Origin: Chitinophagales bacterium
GTDB taxonomy: Bacteria; Bacteroidota; Bacteroidia; Chitinophagales; Chitinophagaceae
Reading direction: 5' to 3'
Assembly: GCA_013297995.1 (NCBI GenBank)
Contig: JAAFJB010000005.1
Location: 1-64,000, forward strand
Length of the DNA stretch: 64,000 bases
Shown here: piece after piece, positions 1 to 8,411 of the stretch
Layout of the letters: each line of letters starts with the position of its first letter
Position numbering within the stretch: the first letter of the stretch is position 1
Position numbers and translations under genes: made by a program
The notes under the pieces: generated by a model
Databases searched by the model: none
Told to the model about the DNA's origin: nothing
The model's input: only the letters and a program-made list of their open reading frames with translations

Positions 1-1
1 T

Positions 2-343
2 GAACGCATTGAATGGCTAGAGCAGATTAAAAAGCGATATAATATTTATTTATTCAGTAATACCAACCAAATTCACTACGACGCTTTTATGGCAGATTTT
101 GGTAAAACCTTTGCTGGCAAAGATTTCAACAGCTATTTTATTAAAGCCTACTATTCTCAAACTTTGGGGTTGAGAAAACCATCGGTAGCCTCTTACTTGG
201 CAATAATTCAAGAGCAGGGTTTAATTCCTGCTGAAACCTTGTTCATAGACGATACCATCAAAAATATAAAAGGGGCTAAAGAAGCGGGACTCCAAACAAT
301 ACATTTGGTAGCACCTAATACGGTACTGGATTTGAAGCTTTAA
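2..343 (+). CDS. HAD-family hydrolase, C-terminal part (5' end outside window)
   Basis: The reading frame is open from the first bases of the window, so the start and the first HAD motif (nucleophile Asp) lie upstream. What is visible fits a class IA haloacid dehalogenase-like phosphatase: a motif II segment FSNTNQIHYDAF, a motif III lysine region (LRKPSVASYLAII) and the acidic motif IV LFIDDTIKNIKGAKEAGL. Such enzymes hydrolyse small phosphorylated metabolites in the cytosol; the substrate cannot be told from this fragment. An internal Met at 89 is not the real start, because homologous sequence precedes it. It ends 14 nt before the convergent small membrane protein gene. Confidence 0.8.
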   Translation, partial: ERIEWLEQIKKRYNIYLFSNTNQIHYDAFMADFGKTFAGKDFNSYFIKAYYSQTLGLRKPSVASYLAIIQEQGLIPAETLFIDDTIKNIKGAKEAGLQTIHLVAPNTVLDLKL

Positions 344-356
344 CTGTTTAAAATGG

Positions 357-605
357 CTACTTCACTTCTTCAAATTCAATATAATCGTCTTTTTTCACAG
401 TCGTATTACCACTGCTGCGTTGCTTAGATTGGAGTGGTGGCTCTTGTGAACGATTCTGTGTTTCTTGTTGAAAAGCTTGATTTTGCTGCATTTCAGTCAT
501 CTTTCGTTTGAGCTGGCCAGCAGTTTTTGATATAGGGATTACCAATTCAAAAATAAATCGATACGCTAAGTATATAAATAAGCACCAAAATAAAATCTTA
601 AACAT
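357..605 (-). CDS. Small single-pass membrane protein, unknown function
   Basis: About 82 residues. The N-terminal hydrophobic stretch (FKILFWCLFIYLAYRFIF) is a probable signal anchor, followed by a polar, Gln-rich, probably disordered tail ending in acidic residues (DDYIEFEEVK). A more upstream Met at 632 exists, but the start at 605 places the hydrophobic segment directly after the Met and is preferred. It resembles the short DUF4834-type proteins often seen in Bacteroidota, but that assignment is from memory and weak. It is convergent with the HAD gene and divergent from rimP. The role is unknown; a membrane-tethered adaptor would be a guess. Confidence 0.6.
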   Translation of the reverse strand: MFKILFWCLFIYLAYRFIFELVIPISKTAGQLKRKMTEMQQNQAFQQETQNRSQEPPLQSKQRSSGNTTVKKDDYIEFEEVK

Positions 606-677
606 AAGGTTACAAAAATACCAAGAAAGCAAATATTACACTGTTAAAACCGCCTAAAATTAGTTGAATGGTAAAAA

Positions 678-710
678 TTTGGTCTATATACCTCACTTAT
701 CCTATATTTG
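678..710 (+). promoter_or_regulatory. Bacteroidota-type promoter for rimP-nusA-infB
   Basis: TTTG at 678-681 and TATATTTG at 703-710 are separated by 21 nt. This matches the Bacteroidota sigma-ABfr consensus TTTG-N19/21-TAnnTTTG exactly. The predicted transcript would start near 717, giving a leader of about 50 nt before the rimP start at 768. Confidence 0.75.
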
Positions 711-730
711 CAGCATAAAGAGTTAATTAT

Positions 731-764
731 GAAGGGAACGAATTTCGTTCCCTTCTCCTTTTTT
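731..764 (+). terminator. Terminator-like hairpin in the rimP leader (possible attenuator)
   Basis: GAAGGGAACG (731-740) pairs perfectly with CGTTCCCTTC (746-755) around the loop AATTT, followed by six T at 759-764. This has the form of an intrinsic terminator but lies between the predicted promoter and the rimP ATG, only 4 nt before the start codon. It could attenuate the operon or hide the translation start. Function is inferred from structure only. Confidence 0.55.
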
Positions 765-767
765 AAT

Positions 768-1238
768 ATGGCAACAGACAATAATATAGAAAAGATAGAG
801 CAGTTTTTAATAGAACTTCTGGCAGAAGATCCCGCTTACTTTATTGTATCTGTTCAGGTAAAGCCTACCCATAATATTAAGGTTTTCTTAGATGGAGATG
901 TGGGGTTACCCATTGAAAGATGTGTATATTTCAACCGCAAGCTTTACAAATATATTGAGGAAAGTGCTTGGTATCCTGAAGGAGATTTTTCGCTGGAAGT
1001 ATCATCTCCGGGTATCGATGAACCGCTAAAATTAACCCGCCAGTACCTTAAAAATATTGGTAGATCCGTACAAGTTGAATTATTAAGTGAAGGAATAAAA
1101 GAAGGCATATTAGAAAATTCAACAGAGCAAGAAATAACCTTGAAATGTACCAGCGGTAAAGGGAAAAAAGCAGTTACCGAAATAGTGGTAATTCCATATA
1201 ATACTATCAAATCAACCATTGTACAAATTAAATTTTAG
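768..1238 (+). CDS. rimP: Ribosome maturation factor RimP
   Basis: About 156 residues, normal for the family. RimP helps assemble the 30S ribosomal subunit. The family signature is clear: LEVSSPGIDEPLKLTRQYLKNIG with SSPGIDEPL at residues 79-87, and a C-terminal Sm-like beta domain. A longer frame opens at 708, but that extension crosses the predicted promoter and hairpin, and the Met at 768 (MATDNNIEKIE) fits family length, so 768 is chosen. It is first in a rimP-nusA-infB cluster, 18 nt before nusA, an arrangement conserved across bacteria. Expression may be controlled by the leader hairpin. Confidence 0.92.
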   Translation: MATDNNIEKIEQFLIELLAEDPAYFIVSVQVKPTHNIKVFLDGDVGLPIERCVYFNRKLYKYIEESAWYPEGDFSLEVSSPGIDEPLKLTRQYLKNIGRSVQVELLSEGIKEGILENSTEQEITLKCTSGKGKKAVTEIVVIPYNTIKSTIVQIKF

Positions 1239-1256
1239 CAGAAAAAAAACAGCGTT

Positions 1257-2507
1257 ATGGCAAGTATTAACTTAATAGAGGCGTTTCAAGAATTTAAAGA
1301 TGCGGAGAATATAGATCGTCCTACCATGATGAAAGTGGTAGAAGACGTTTTTAAAACCTTGTTGCGTAAAAAATATGGCGCCGATGATAATTTCGATGTA
1401 ATTGTGAATGCCGAAAAAGGAGATTTGGAAATTATTCGTAGGCGTATGATTGTGGAAGATGGTGAAGTAATGGATCCATTGGCAGAAATAGCTTACACAG
1501 ATGCAGCTAAGATTGAACCCGATTTTGAAGTGGGTGAAGAATTGTACCAAGAAGTAGATATCCTAGATTTTGGTCGACGTGCAATTTTAGCCGCAAAGCA
1601 AACCCTGGCAAGCCGTATCAGCGATTTGAAGAAGAATGTATTGATAAAAAAATACGGCGATAGAATTGGTGATATTATCAACGCAGAAGTGTACCAGGTT
1701 TGGAAAAAAGAAGTTTTATTGCTAGATGAAGAGGGCAATGAATTGATTCTTCCAAAGTCAGAGCAAATTCCACAAGATTATTTTAAAAAAGGGGAAAATA
1801 TACGTTCAGTAGTTGCTCGGGTGGATATGAAAAATAATACACCAGTAATTATTTTATCGAGAACCAGCCCCCTCTTCCTTGCCAAATTATTGGAAATTGA
1901 AGTGCCCGAAATTTTTGACGGACTGATTGCGATTAAAAAAATTGTGCGTGATCCAGGCGATCGTGCAAAAGTAGCGGTGGAGTCTTACGATGATCGTATT
2001 GATCCTGTTGGGGCTTGCGTAGGAATGAAGGGAAGTCGCATCCATGGAATTGTAAGGGAATTGAAGAATGAGAATATTGATGTAATTAATTTTACCGTAA
2101 ATACCCAGTTACTAATTCAGCGTTCACTAACGCCTGCAAAAATTAGTTATATGGAGCTGGATAATGACAAAAAGCAAGCCAATGTATACCTCAAAGCTGA
2201 TCAGGTTTCATTGGCTATTGGTAGACGTGGTGTGAATATAAAACTGGCTTGTGAGCTTACTGGATATGAGATTGATGTTTATAGAGAAGATGAAGAAGTA
2301 AGTGCAGAATTTGATATTGATATGGATGAATTCAGCGATGAAATTGAAACTTGGATTATTGATGAATTCAAAAAAATTGGATGTGATACAGGTCGCAGTA
2401 TTCTTAAATTAACAGTAGATGAGTTGGAAAGAAGAACAGATTTGGAGCGCGAAACCATAGAAGAAGTGAGAAAAGTACTAGAAGAAGAATTCCAAAGAGA
2501 GGAATAA
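1257..2507 (+). CDS. nusA: Transcription termination/antitermination factor NusA
   Basis: 416 residues. NusA binds RNA polymerase and modulates pausing, termination and antitermination. Domain order: N-terminal RNAP-binding domain (about 1-125), S1 domain (about 135-200), then KH1/KH2. Visible markers are the RDPGDRAKVAV segment (231-241) and DPVGACVGMKGSRI (249-262) of KH1, and a second KH loop AIGRRGVNIKLA near 320. It is shorter than the E. coli protein (about 495) and lacks the two C-terminal acidic repeats; one short helical acidic tail remains, as is usual outside Proteobacteria. It lies 18 nt after rimP and 81 nt before infB. Confidence 0.95.
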   Translation: MASINLIEAFQEFKDAENIDRPTMMKVVEDVFKTLLRKKYGADDNFDVIVNAEKGDLEIIRRRMIVEDGEVMDPLAEIAYTDAAKIEPDFEVGEELYQEVDILDFGRRAILAAKQTLASRISDLKKNVLIKKYGDRIGDIINAEVYQVWKKEVLLLDEEGNELILPKSEQIPQDYFKKGENIRSVVARVDMKNNTPVIILSRTSPLFLAKLLEIEVPEIFDGLIAIKKIVRDPGDRAKVAVESYDDRIDPVGACVGMKGSRIHGIVRELKNENIDVINFTVNTQLLIQRSLTPAKISYMELDNDKKQANVYLKADQVSLAIGRRGVNIKLACELTGYEIDVYREDEEVSAEFDIDMDEFSDEIETWIIDEFKKIGCDTGRSILKLTVDELERRTDLERETIEEVRKVLEEEFQREE

Positions 2508-2588
2508 GCAGCAGATAACACTGTATATTTGTCTATGGATCAATGTATAGCCCATGGAAATAAAAATACCGGGACTTAAAAACAAAGA

Positions 2589-5500
2589 ATGTCAGAACTG
2601 AAATTACCGAGACTGTTAGCAGCCGCCAAAGAATTCAACGTTGGTCAGGATACCCTGATTGAATTTTTGGTGAAAAAAGGATTTAACCGAGACGACCTGA
2701 AGCCTACTGCAAAGCTACAGGAAGATCATTATCGTGCCCTACAGGCAGAGTTCCAAGGCGATAAAGTAGCCAAGAATAAAGCAGATCAAGTAGAAATACC
2801 CAAGGGTGGCCAAGGCGAAGCAAAGAAAAAAAGAGATGAGGAAGAAATCACTTTTAGAAAAGAAGAAAAAAAGCCTGCGCCAGTACCTGCTATTAAAGAA
2901 GAAGAACCGGTTGTAGAACAGCCTATTATTGAAATACCTGTACCCGCAATAGAAACCATTGTAGAAATTGCAGTTGATCAACCCGAACCTATTATTGTTG
3001 TACCCATTCCTGAAGAAATACCAGTAGTAACAGCGCCACTTACAGTTGTAGAAACATCGAATATAGAACCCCCAGAATTAGAAGGACCCAAGGTGATTCA
3101 TAAGATAGACTTATCTACAATTGACTCATCTACGCGACCTAAGAAAATAGTAAAAAAAGAAGAGCCAAAAATAGTTGCACCAGTGGTTGCTTCCCCAGTT
3201 CAGGAAAAAAAGGTTGAATTGACTGCGGTTCTACCAGTTGCCCCTTTACCAGAAATAGAAAAATCAACTATTGTTGCGGAATCACCGGTTGTTGAATTGC
3301 CCCCAACAATTGAAAACATACGTGCAGAAAAATTAGAAGGACCTAAAATTTTGGGTAAAATAGAACTTCCCATTAATAGTGATACCCGCCCTAAGCCGAT
3401 GGCTAGGGAAGAAAAACGTAAGCGTAAACGAATTCCAGTTGATAAAAAAGGCGATAACAATACTCCTACACCACCTGTTGCAAAAGACGCAGAAGGAAGG
3501 CCATTAACGGGTCCAAATAGACCCATCGTTGCTGCAAGAAATAATGGTGGCGGGGGCGGAGGTGGATTTAATAGAGGAGCACAGGGTGGTGGCGGATTCA
3601 ATCGGGGTGGCCAAGGTGGCGGCGGAAATAGGGGCGGTGGAAATAGAAATGATCGGAACGCGCCTCGTACAGAAGACAAAGAGATTGATCAAAAAGCCAT
3701 CCAGGAAAAAATTCGTGAAACGCAGGCCAAGCTTGCTGGAACGGGTGGACGTGGTAAAAGCTTGAAAGCAAAATATAGAAGGGCTAAGCGAGATGAAGCT
3801 GCCGAGTCAATGGGTGATGATATGATGGAAGACAACAAATTACAAGTAACAGAATTTGTTACGGTAAGTGAGTTGGCTAATTTAATGGACGTGAGCTTTG
3901 CAGACGTGATAGGCAAGTGTATGAATTTGGGTATCATGGTATCTATTAACCAACGGTTAGATGCAGAAGTAATTGAATTGGTATCTAGTGAATTTGGTTT
4001 TGAAGTAGAATTTATAGGGCTTGAAGAGATAGATGATATAGAAGAAGACGAAGATGAGGACGAAGAGGGAGAGCAAGAAGAGAGAGCACCCATAGTTACC
4101 ATCATGGGTCACGTAGATCATGGTAAAACATCTTTACTGGATTATATCCGCAGTGCCAATGTAGTGGCGGGCGAAGCAGGAGGTATTACCCAGCATATTG
4201 GGGCTTATGAAGTTACACTGCCAAGCGGCAAAGCCATTACTTTCTTAGATACACCTGGTCACGAAGCATTTACCGCAATGCGTGCTAGAGGTGCTAAAGT
4301 AACCGATATTGCCATTATTGTGGTAGCGGCGGATGATGCTGTAATGCCGCAAACAAAAGAGGCAATTAGCCACGCACAAGCTGCCGGTGTTCCTATGATT
4401 TTTGCGGTGAATAAAATTGATAAAGATGGTGCCAATCCGCAAAAAATATATGAACAGCTCTCTCAAATGAATATTTTGGTGGAAGCTTGGGGGGGTAAAT
4501 TCCAAAACCAAGAATTATCTGCCAAACAGGGTTTGAATGTAGATATGTTATTGGAGAAGGTTTTGTTAGAAGCAGAAATATTAGATCTGAAAGCAAATGC
4601 AAAAAGAGAAGCTACTGGAACTATTATTGAAGCGTCGCTTGACAAAGGCCGAGGCTATGTAGCAACTATTTTAGTACAGAATGGAACTTTGCGTCAAGGT
4701 GATTTAATTGTATCGGGCCAGTATTATGGACGAGTGAAAGCCATGTTTAATGAACGCAATCAACGAATTGAACAAGCACCACCATCAACACCTGTAGTAT
4801 TGCTTGGATTGAATGGTGCCCCACAAGCGGGAGAGAAATTCAAAGTATTTACCGATGAAGCCGAAGCCAAAGAAGTAGCTACCAAGCGCGCGCAAATTAT
4901 GCGTGAGCAAGGGCTTCGAGCAAGAAAACATATTACACTTGATGAAATTGGTCGCCGTTTGGCATTGGGTAATTTTAAAGAGTTAAATATTATTATTAAA
5001 GGTGATGTGGATGGTTCTGTAGAAGCATTAAGTGATTCATTACAGAAGTTGAGCACAGCAGAAATTGCTATTAGAGTAGTTCTGAAAGGGGTGGGCCAAA
5101 TTTCTGAAAGTGACGTACTACTTGCCACCGCCTCCGATGCCATCATTATAGGTTTTAATGTTCGGCCTTCAATGCAAGCCAATAAATTGGCCGAAACTGA
5201 AGGAGTTGAAATCAAGCTCTACTCTATTATTTACCAAGCTATTGATGAAATCAAAAGCGCCATGGAGGGAATGCTGGAACCTAAATATCAGGAAAAAATT
5301 ATTGCCAACGTGGAAATACGTGAGGTATATAAATTCGATAAAGCTACTGTTGCTGGATGTTTTGTTTTGGATGGTAAATTGGCAAGAAACAGCAAAATTA
5401 GAATCATTAGAGATGGTATTGTGGAATATCCAAAAGGAGAAGGCCAAAGTGCAGAACTGGGCAGCTTGAAACGTTTCAAAGACGATGTGAAAGAAGTTAC

Positions 5501-5603
5501 TTCTAGTATGGAATGTGGATTAACCATTAAGAACTATGATAATATTAAAGTAGGTGATATTGTGGAAGCATTTGAAGAAGAAGAAGTAAAGCGAACTTTA
5601 TAA
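2589..5603 (+). CDS. infB: Translation initiation factor IF-2
   Basis: 1004 residues. IF-2 is a GTPase that places initiator tRNA on the 30S subunit. The short N-terminal IF2N helix domain ([26 protein letters not shown]) is followed by a long low-complexity linker of Pro/Val/Glu and then a Gly/Arg-rich stretch at about 318-352 with repeated GGGGFNRG-like units. The GTPase core starts with G1 GHVDHGKT at 507-514, G3 DTPGHEAF and G4 NKID, followed by domains II-IV. The acidic run [13 protein letters not shown] precedes the G domain. It is last in the rimP-nusA-infB block; the start ATG at 2589 gives a complete IF2N domain. Confidence 0.96.
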   Translation: MSELKLPRLLAAAKEFNVGQDTLIEFLVKKGFNRDDLKPTAKLQEDHYRALQAEFQGDKVAKNKADQVEIPKGGQGEAKKKRDEEEITFRKEEKKPAPVPAIKEEEPVVEQPIIEIPVPAIETIVEIAVDQPEPIIVVPIPEEIPVVTAPLTVVETSNIEPPELEGPKVIHKIDLSTIDSSTRPKKIVKKEEPKIVAPVVASPVQEKKVELTAVLPVAPLPEIEKSTIVAESPVVELPPTIENIRAEKLEGPKILGKIELPINSDTRPKPMAREEKRKRKRIPVDKKGDNNTPTPPVAKDAEGRPLTGPNRPIVAARNNGGGGGGGFNRGAQGGGGFNRGGQGGGGNRGGGNRNDRNAPRTEDKEIDQKAIQEKIRETQAKLAGTGGRGKSLKAKYRRAKRDEAAESMGDDMMEDNKLQVTEFVTVSELANLMDVSFADVIGKCMNLGIMVSINQRLDAEVIELVSSEFGFEVEFIGLEEIDDIEEDEDEDEEGEQEERAPIVTIMGHVDHGKTSLLDYIRSANVVAGEAGGITQHIGAYEVTLPSGKAITFLDTPGHEAFTAMRARGAKVTDIAIIVVAADDAVMPQTKEAISHAQAAGVPMIFAVNKIDKDGANPQKIYEQLSQMNILVEAWGGKFQNQELSAKQGLNVDMLLEKVLLEAEILDLKANAKREATGTIIEASLDKGRGYVATILVQNGTLRQGDLIVSGQYYGRVKAMFNERNQRIEQAPPSTPVVLLGLNGAPQAGEKFKVFTDEAEAKEVATKRAQIMREQGLRARKHITLDEIGRRLALGNFKELNIIIKGDVDGSVEALSDSLQKLSTAEIAIRVVLKGVGQISESDVLLATASDAIIIGFNVRPSMQANKLAETEGVEIKLYSIIYQAIDEIKSAMEGMLEPKYQEKIIANVEIREVYKFDKATVAGCFVLDGKLARNSKIRIIRDGIVEYPKGEGQSAELGSLKRFKDDVKEVTSSMECGLTIKNYDNIKVGDIVEAFEEEEVKRTL

Positions 5604-5647
5604 GCTTTAACCTCCTATTAACCCCTCTTTGATTATTTTTGAATTAT

Positions 5648-7051
5648 ATGAAGCAGATGAGTAAGCTTATAATTTTTGGAGCAATTATTTTTGTAGGAAC
5701 AATAGCTAGTAGCTACGCCCAATCAAAGAAAGTGGTAGCAGATAAAATTGTGGGTCAAGTAGGAGATAAAATCATCCTAAGATCTGAAATCATAAATGCT
5801 ATTGCAGATGCAAAGAGACAATCGCAAGGGCAAGAGAATGTGGTGCTTCCAACTGAATGTCAAATTTTAGAATCTCAGTTAATACGAAAAGCGCTGTTAC
5901 TTCAAGCCCAAAAAGATTCTTTGGAAGTGAGTGAGACGGAAATAGAAGCTGATTTAGACAATCGAATTCGCCAAACCATTCAGCAGTATGGTTCAAAAGA
6001 CATATTAGAAGAGATTGCAGGCAAAACCATTTATCAACTCAAAGATGATTTCCGGGAAGCATTTAGGGAACAGAAATTGGCGGAACAAATGCAGCGTAAG
6101 ATTGTAGACAATATTAAAATTACGCCTACAGAAGTAAAGCTATTCTATAATAAGGTAGCTGGAGACAGCCTTGCATTTTATGAAAGTGAAATAGAAGTTA
6201 GCCAAATTGTAATCATTCCCAAAGCCAATAAAGACGTAGAAGAGTACGTATCAAAGCAGCTTTACGATTACAAAAAACAAGCGGAAGCTCAGGGGCCTAA
6301 AAAATTTGAGCAGTTAGCCAAAAATTATTCAGAAGATCCAGTTGTGAAAGAAAATGGGGGTCAGTACACATTGAATAGAAACGATAAATTTTGGGATCCT
6401 GCTTTTTTAGCTGGGGCTTTCCGCTTAAAAGAAGGGCAGATTTCTCCCGTAATTAAATCAAAATTTGGCCTTCATATTATTATGATGATCAGCCGCTCAG
6501 GTGATGAAGCCATTGTAAGACATATTCTGCGTATTCCCCCTATTACCGATGATGAAATAAAGGAAACGGTAGAAAAGTTAGATACCATTCGCAATCAAAT
6601 AAAAGCTGGGAAGATGAGTTTTGCTGAAGCAGTAAGCAAGCACAGCGATGATGAGGGTAGTAAATTTAGTGCAGGAGCAATGGTTGGTAGAGATGGATCT
6701 ACTTTTATTGCAATGGATGCGCTAGATAGGGAAATGATAAAGCCCATTAGTGAAATGAAAGTGGGTGATATTTCTAATCCACAAGTATATTCCGATGAAC
6801 GCCAACGAAAAATGGTTCGAATAATATATTACAAAACAAAAAAAGAACCCCATCGTGAGAATTTGAGAGATGATTATAACAAAGTATCTCAAAGAGCTTT
6901 GGAAGAAAAAAAGTCGAATCTACTAGAAAAGTGGTTTAAAGAACATATTCCCAATTATTATGTGTTAATTGACAAAGAATATGCTACTTGTGCCGACTTA
7001 GGCCAGTGGCGTGAAGCCGCTGAGAAAGCAGCTAAAGGAAGGGTAAATTAG
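5648..7051 (+). CDS. SurA-like periplasmic chaperone / parvulin peptidyl-prolyl isomerase
   Basis: About 467 residues. The N-terminal signal peptide (KLIIFGAIIFVGTIASSYAQ) indicates export. An N-terminal chaperone domain (DKIVGQVGDKIILRSEI, the SurA_N/trigger-like fold) precedes two parvulin repeats, roughly 180-285 and 288-390, each with the SEDP/GG-F-P-F/G-H-I pattern (for example ENGGQYTLNR and KSKFGLHIIMM). This layout equals E. coli SurA, which escorts outer-membrane beta-barrel proteins. A TTG at 5639 extends the frame by three codons; the ATG at 5648 is preferred (5657 is an alternative). TATTTTTG at 5634-5641 resembles a -7 box but would leave no leader, so it is doubtful. The pirin gene follows after 9 nt. 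Confidence 0.88.
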   Translation: MKQMSKLIIFGAIIFVGTIASSYAQSKKVVADKIVGQVGDKIILRSEIINAIADAKRQSQGQENVVLPTECQILESQLIRKALLLQAQKDSLEVSETEIEADLDNRIRQTIQQYGSKDILEEIAGKTIYQLKDDFREAFREQKLAEQMQRKIVDNIKITPTEVKLFYNKVAGDSLAFYESEIEVSQIVIIPKANKDVEEYVSKQLYDYKKQAEAQGPKKFEQLAKNYSEDPVVKENGGQYTLNRNDKFWDPAFLAGAFRLKEGQISPVIKSKFGLHIIMMISRSGDEAIVRHILRIPPITDDEIKETVEKLDTIRNQIKAGKMSFAEAVSKHSDDEGSKFSAGAMVGRDGSTFIAMDALDREMIKPISEMKVGDISNPQVYSDERQRKMVRIIYYKTKKEPHRENLRDDYNKVSQRALEEKKSNLLEKWFKEHIPNYYVLIDKEYATCADLGQWREAAEKAAKGRVN

Positions 7052-7060
7052 TCTAGTCAT

Positions 7061-7765
7061 ATGAAAACTGTATTACACAAGGCAAATACAAGAGGCCACA
7101 ACAGCTTTGCGTGGCTGAATGCATATCACAGCTTTAGCTTTGGTGAATATTATAATCCCGACCGAATGGGGTTTGGTAAGCTTAGAGTGCTAAATGATGA
7201 TACAATTAGTGCTGGAATGGGTTTTGGCAAGCATCCGCATAATAATATGGAGATTGTAACCATTCCCTTGAATGGTGCGTTACACCACAAAGATTCTACA
7301 GGAAGAGACGAAATTATTCGTGCGCATGATGTGCAAATTATGAGCGCAGGTAGTGGAATTGCGCATAGTGAATTTAATGCTAATAAAGACCAGGAAGTAA
7401 AATTATTGCAGATTTGGGTTTTGCCTAAAGAACAAAATATTGAACCTCGTTATCAGCAAAAATCGTTTAAGCCAGCAGATCGGCTTAACCAAGTACTTAC
7501 CGTAGTGGCACCTGATGATGACCAGGCTGTTTGGATTAACCAAGATGCATGGTTCTCTTTAGCCAATTTGTTAGAGGGAACAGAAAAAAAATATACAATC
7601 CGCCAAAAGGGCAATGGTGTTTATGCATTTATTATTAGCGGAAATGCAAGCATTAATGGAATAGCGCTTACAGAAAGAGACGCATTGGGTATATGGGAAT
7701 CAGAATTTCTAGCAATTAAAGCCGATGGTAATACAGAAATCTTACTAATAGACATTCCTATTTGA
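7061..7765 (+). CDS. Pirin family protein (cupin-type)
   Basis: 234 residues. Pirins are cupin-fold iron-binding proteins; some bacterial ones have quercetin 2,3-dioxygenase activity in vitro, others modulate enzymes by protein contact. The metal ligands are preserved: His58 and His60 in GKHPHNNMEI, then His102 and Glu104 in SGIAHSEFN. The N-terminal signature (HSFSFGEYYNPDRMGFG) is typical of the short YhhW-like group. It lies 9 nt after the SurA-like gene and 30 nt before an FMN reductase gene, so a redox-linked transcription unit is possible. The physiological substrate is unknown. Confidence 0.9.
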   Translation: MKTVLHKANTRGHNSFAWLNAYHSFSFGEYYNPDRMGFGKLRVLNDDTISAGMGFGKHPHNNMEIVTIPLNGALHHKDSTGRDEIIRAHDVQIMSAGSGIAHSEFNANKDQEVKLLQIWVLPKEQNIEPRYQQKSFKPADRLNQVLTVVAPDDDQAVWINQDAWFSLANLLEGTEKKYTIRQKGNGVYAFIISGNASINGIALTERDALGIWESEFLAIKADGNTEILLIDIPI

Positions 7766-7795
7766 ACCGAATTGCGCTTTTTATGTTAATAGGAT

Positions 7796-8341
7796 ATGCA
7801 AATAGAAATTGTATTCGGTAGCCCTAGAAACAATAGTATCACGTTTAGATTGGCACTACACCTAAAGAAATATCTTCTTCAAACCACCCAACACCAGGTT
7901 GGAATAATTGATGTGCGTGAGTGGAATTTACCTTTATTACAAAATGTATTTTCATCAGTAGAAAATACTCCTGATGCATTCAAGCCATTAGCGCAACGAA
8001 TCTTTGCTGCTGACGCTTTCATTTTCGTAACCCCAGAGTATAATGGTAGTTATTCCCCTGCATTACAAAATCTGATGGATCATTTTCCCAAACAAGCACA
8101 CAAAGCTTTTGGTGTAGTAACGGCATCCACAGGTGCATTGGGTGGAATCCGCTCCTCCCAGCAGTTACTTTTATTAATACCCGGTTTATTTGGAATAGCT
8201 TCTCCCTATATGCTTATCACGCCATTTGTAGATAAGAAGTTTGATGCAGAAGGGAATTTATTAGATGATGGGTTTAAAAAATCGGTGGACAGCTTTCTGA
8301 GCGAATTTCTATGGCTAGCCAATAGTTTACAGCCTAAATAA
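7796..8341 (+). CDS. NADPH-dependent FMN reductase family protein
   Basis: 181 residues, a full-length flavodoxin-like fold. The FMN phosphate loop is GSPRNNSITFRLA near residues 8-20, and the family motif PEYNGSYSPALQNLMDH follows in the middle. These soluble enzymes reduce FMN or quinones with NAD(P)H; azoreductase-like or chromate-reductase-like activity is known for relatives. It is co-directional with the pirin gene (30 nt gap). A chromate transporter gene exists in the window, but 44 kb away, so no link is claimed. Confidence 0.88.
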   Translation: MQIEIVFGSPRNNSITFRLALHLKKYLLQTTQHQVGIIDVREWNLPLLQNVFSSVENTPDAFKPLAQRIFAADAFIFVTPEYNGSYSPALQNLMDHFPKQAHKAFGVVTASTGALGGIRSSQQLLLLIPGLFGIASPYMLITPFVDKKFDAEGNLLDDGFKKSVDSFLSEFLWLANSLQPK

Positions 8342-8359
8342 ACCCCGTAGATAATTAAC

Positions 8360-8391
8360 TTTTAAAAAAGGACAATGGAGTTGTAACTTCG
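8360..8391 (+). promoter_or_regulatory. Possible promoter for the PurF-like gene
   Basis: TTTT at 8360-8363 and TAACTTCG at 8384-8391 are 20 nt apart. They match the Bacteroidota consensus with one mismatch in each box. The position, 20 nt before the ATG at 8412, is reasonable. Confidence 0.35.
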
Positions 8392-8411
8392 CCCTTCTTT
8401 TAATAAGTATT

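Noticed and set aside
3200-4105. Antisense frames opposite infB with Pro- or Ser-rich products
   Set aside because: They are reverse readings of the Gly/Arg-rich and acidic linker of IF-2; composition bias creates long open frames.
5634-5641. TATTTTTG as the promoter of the SurA-like gene
   Set aside because: It would leave no leader before the start and no -33 box is seen.
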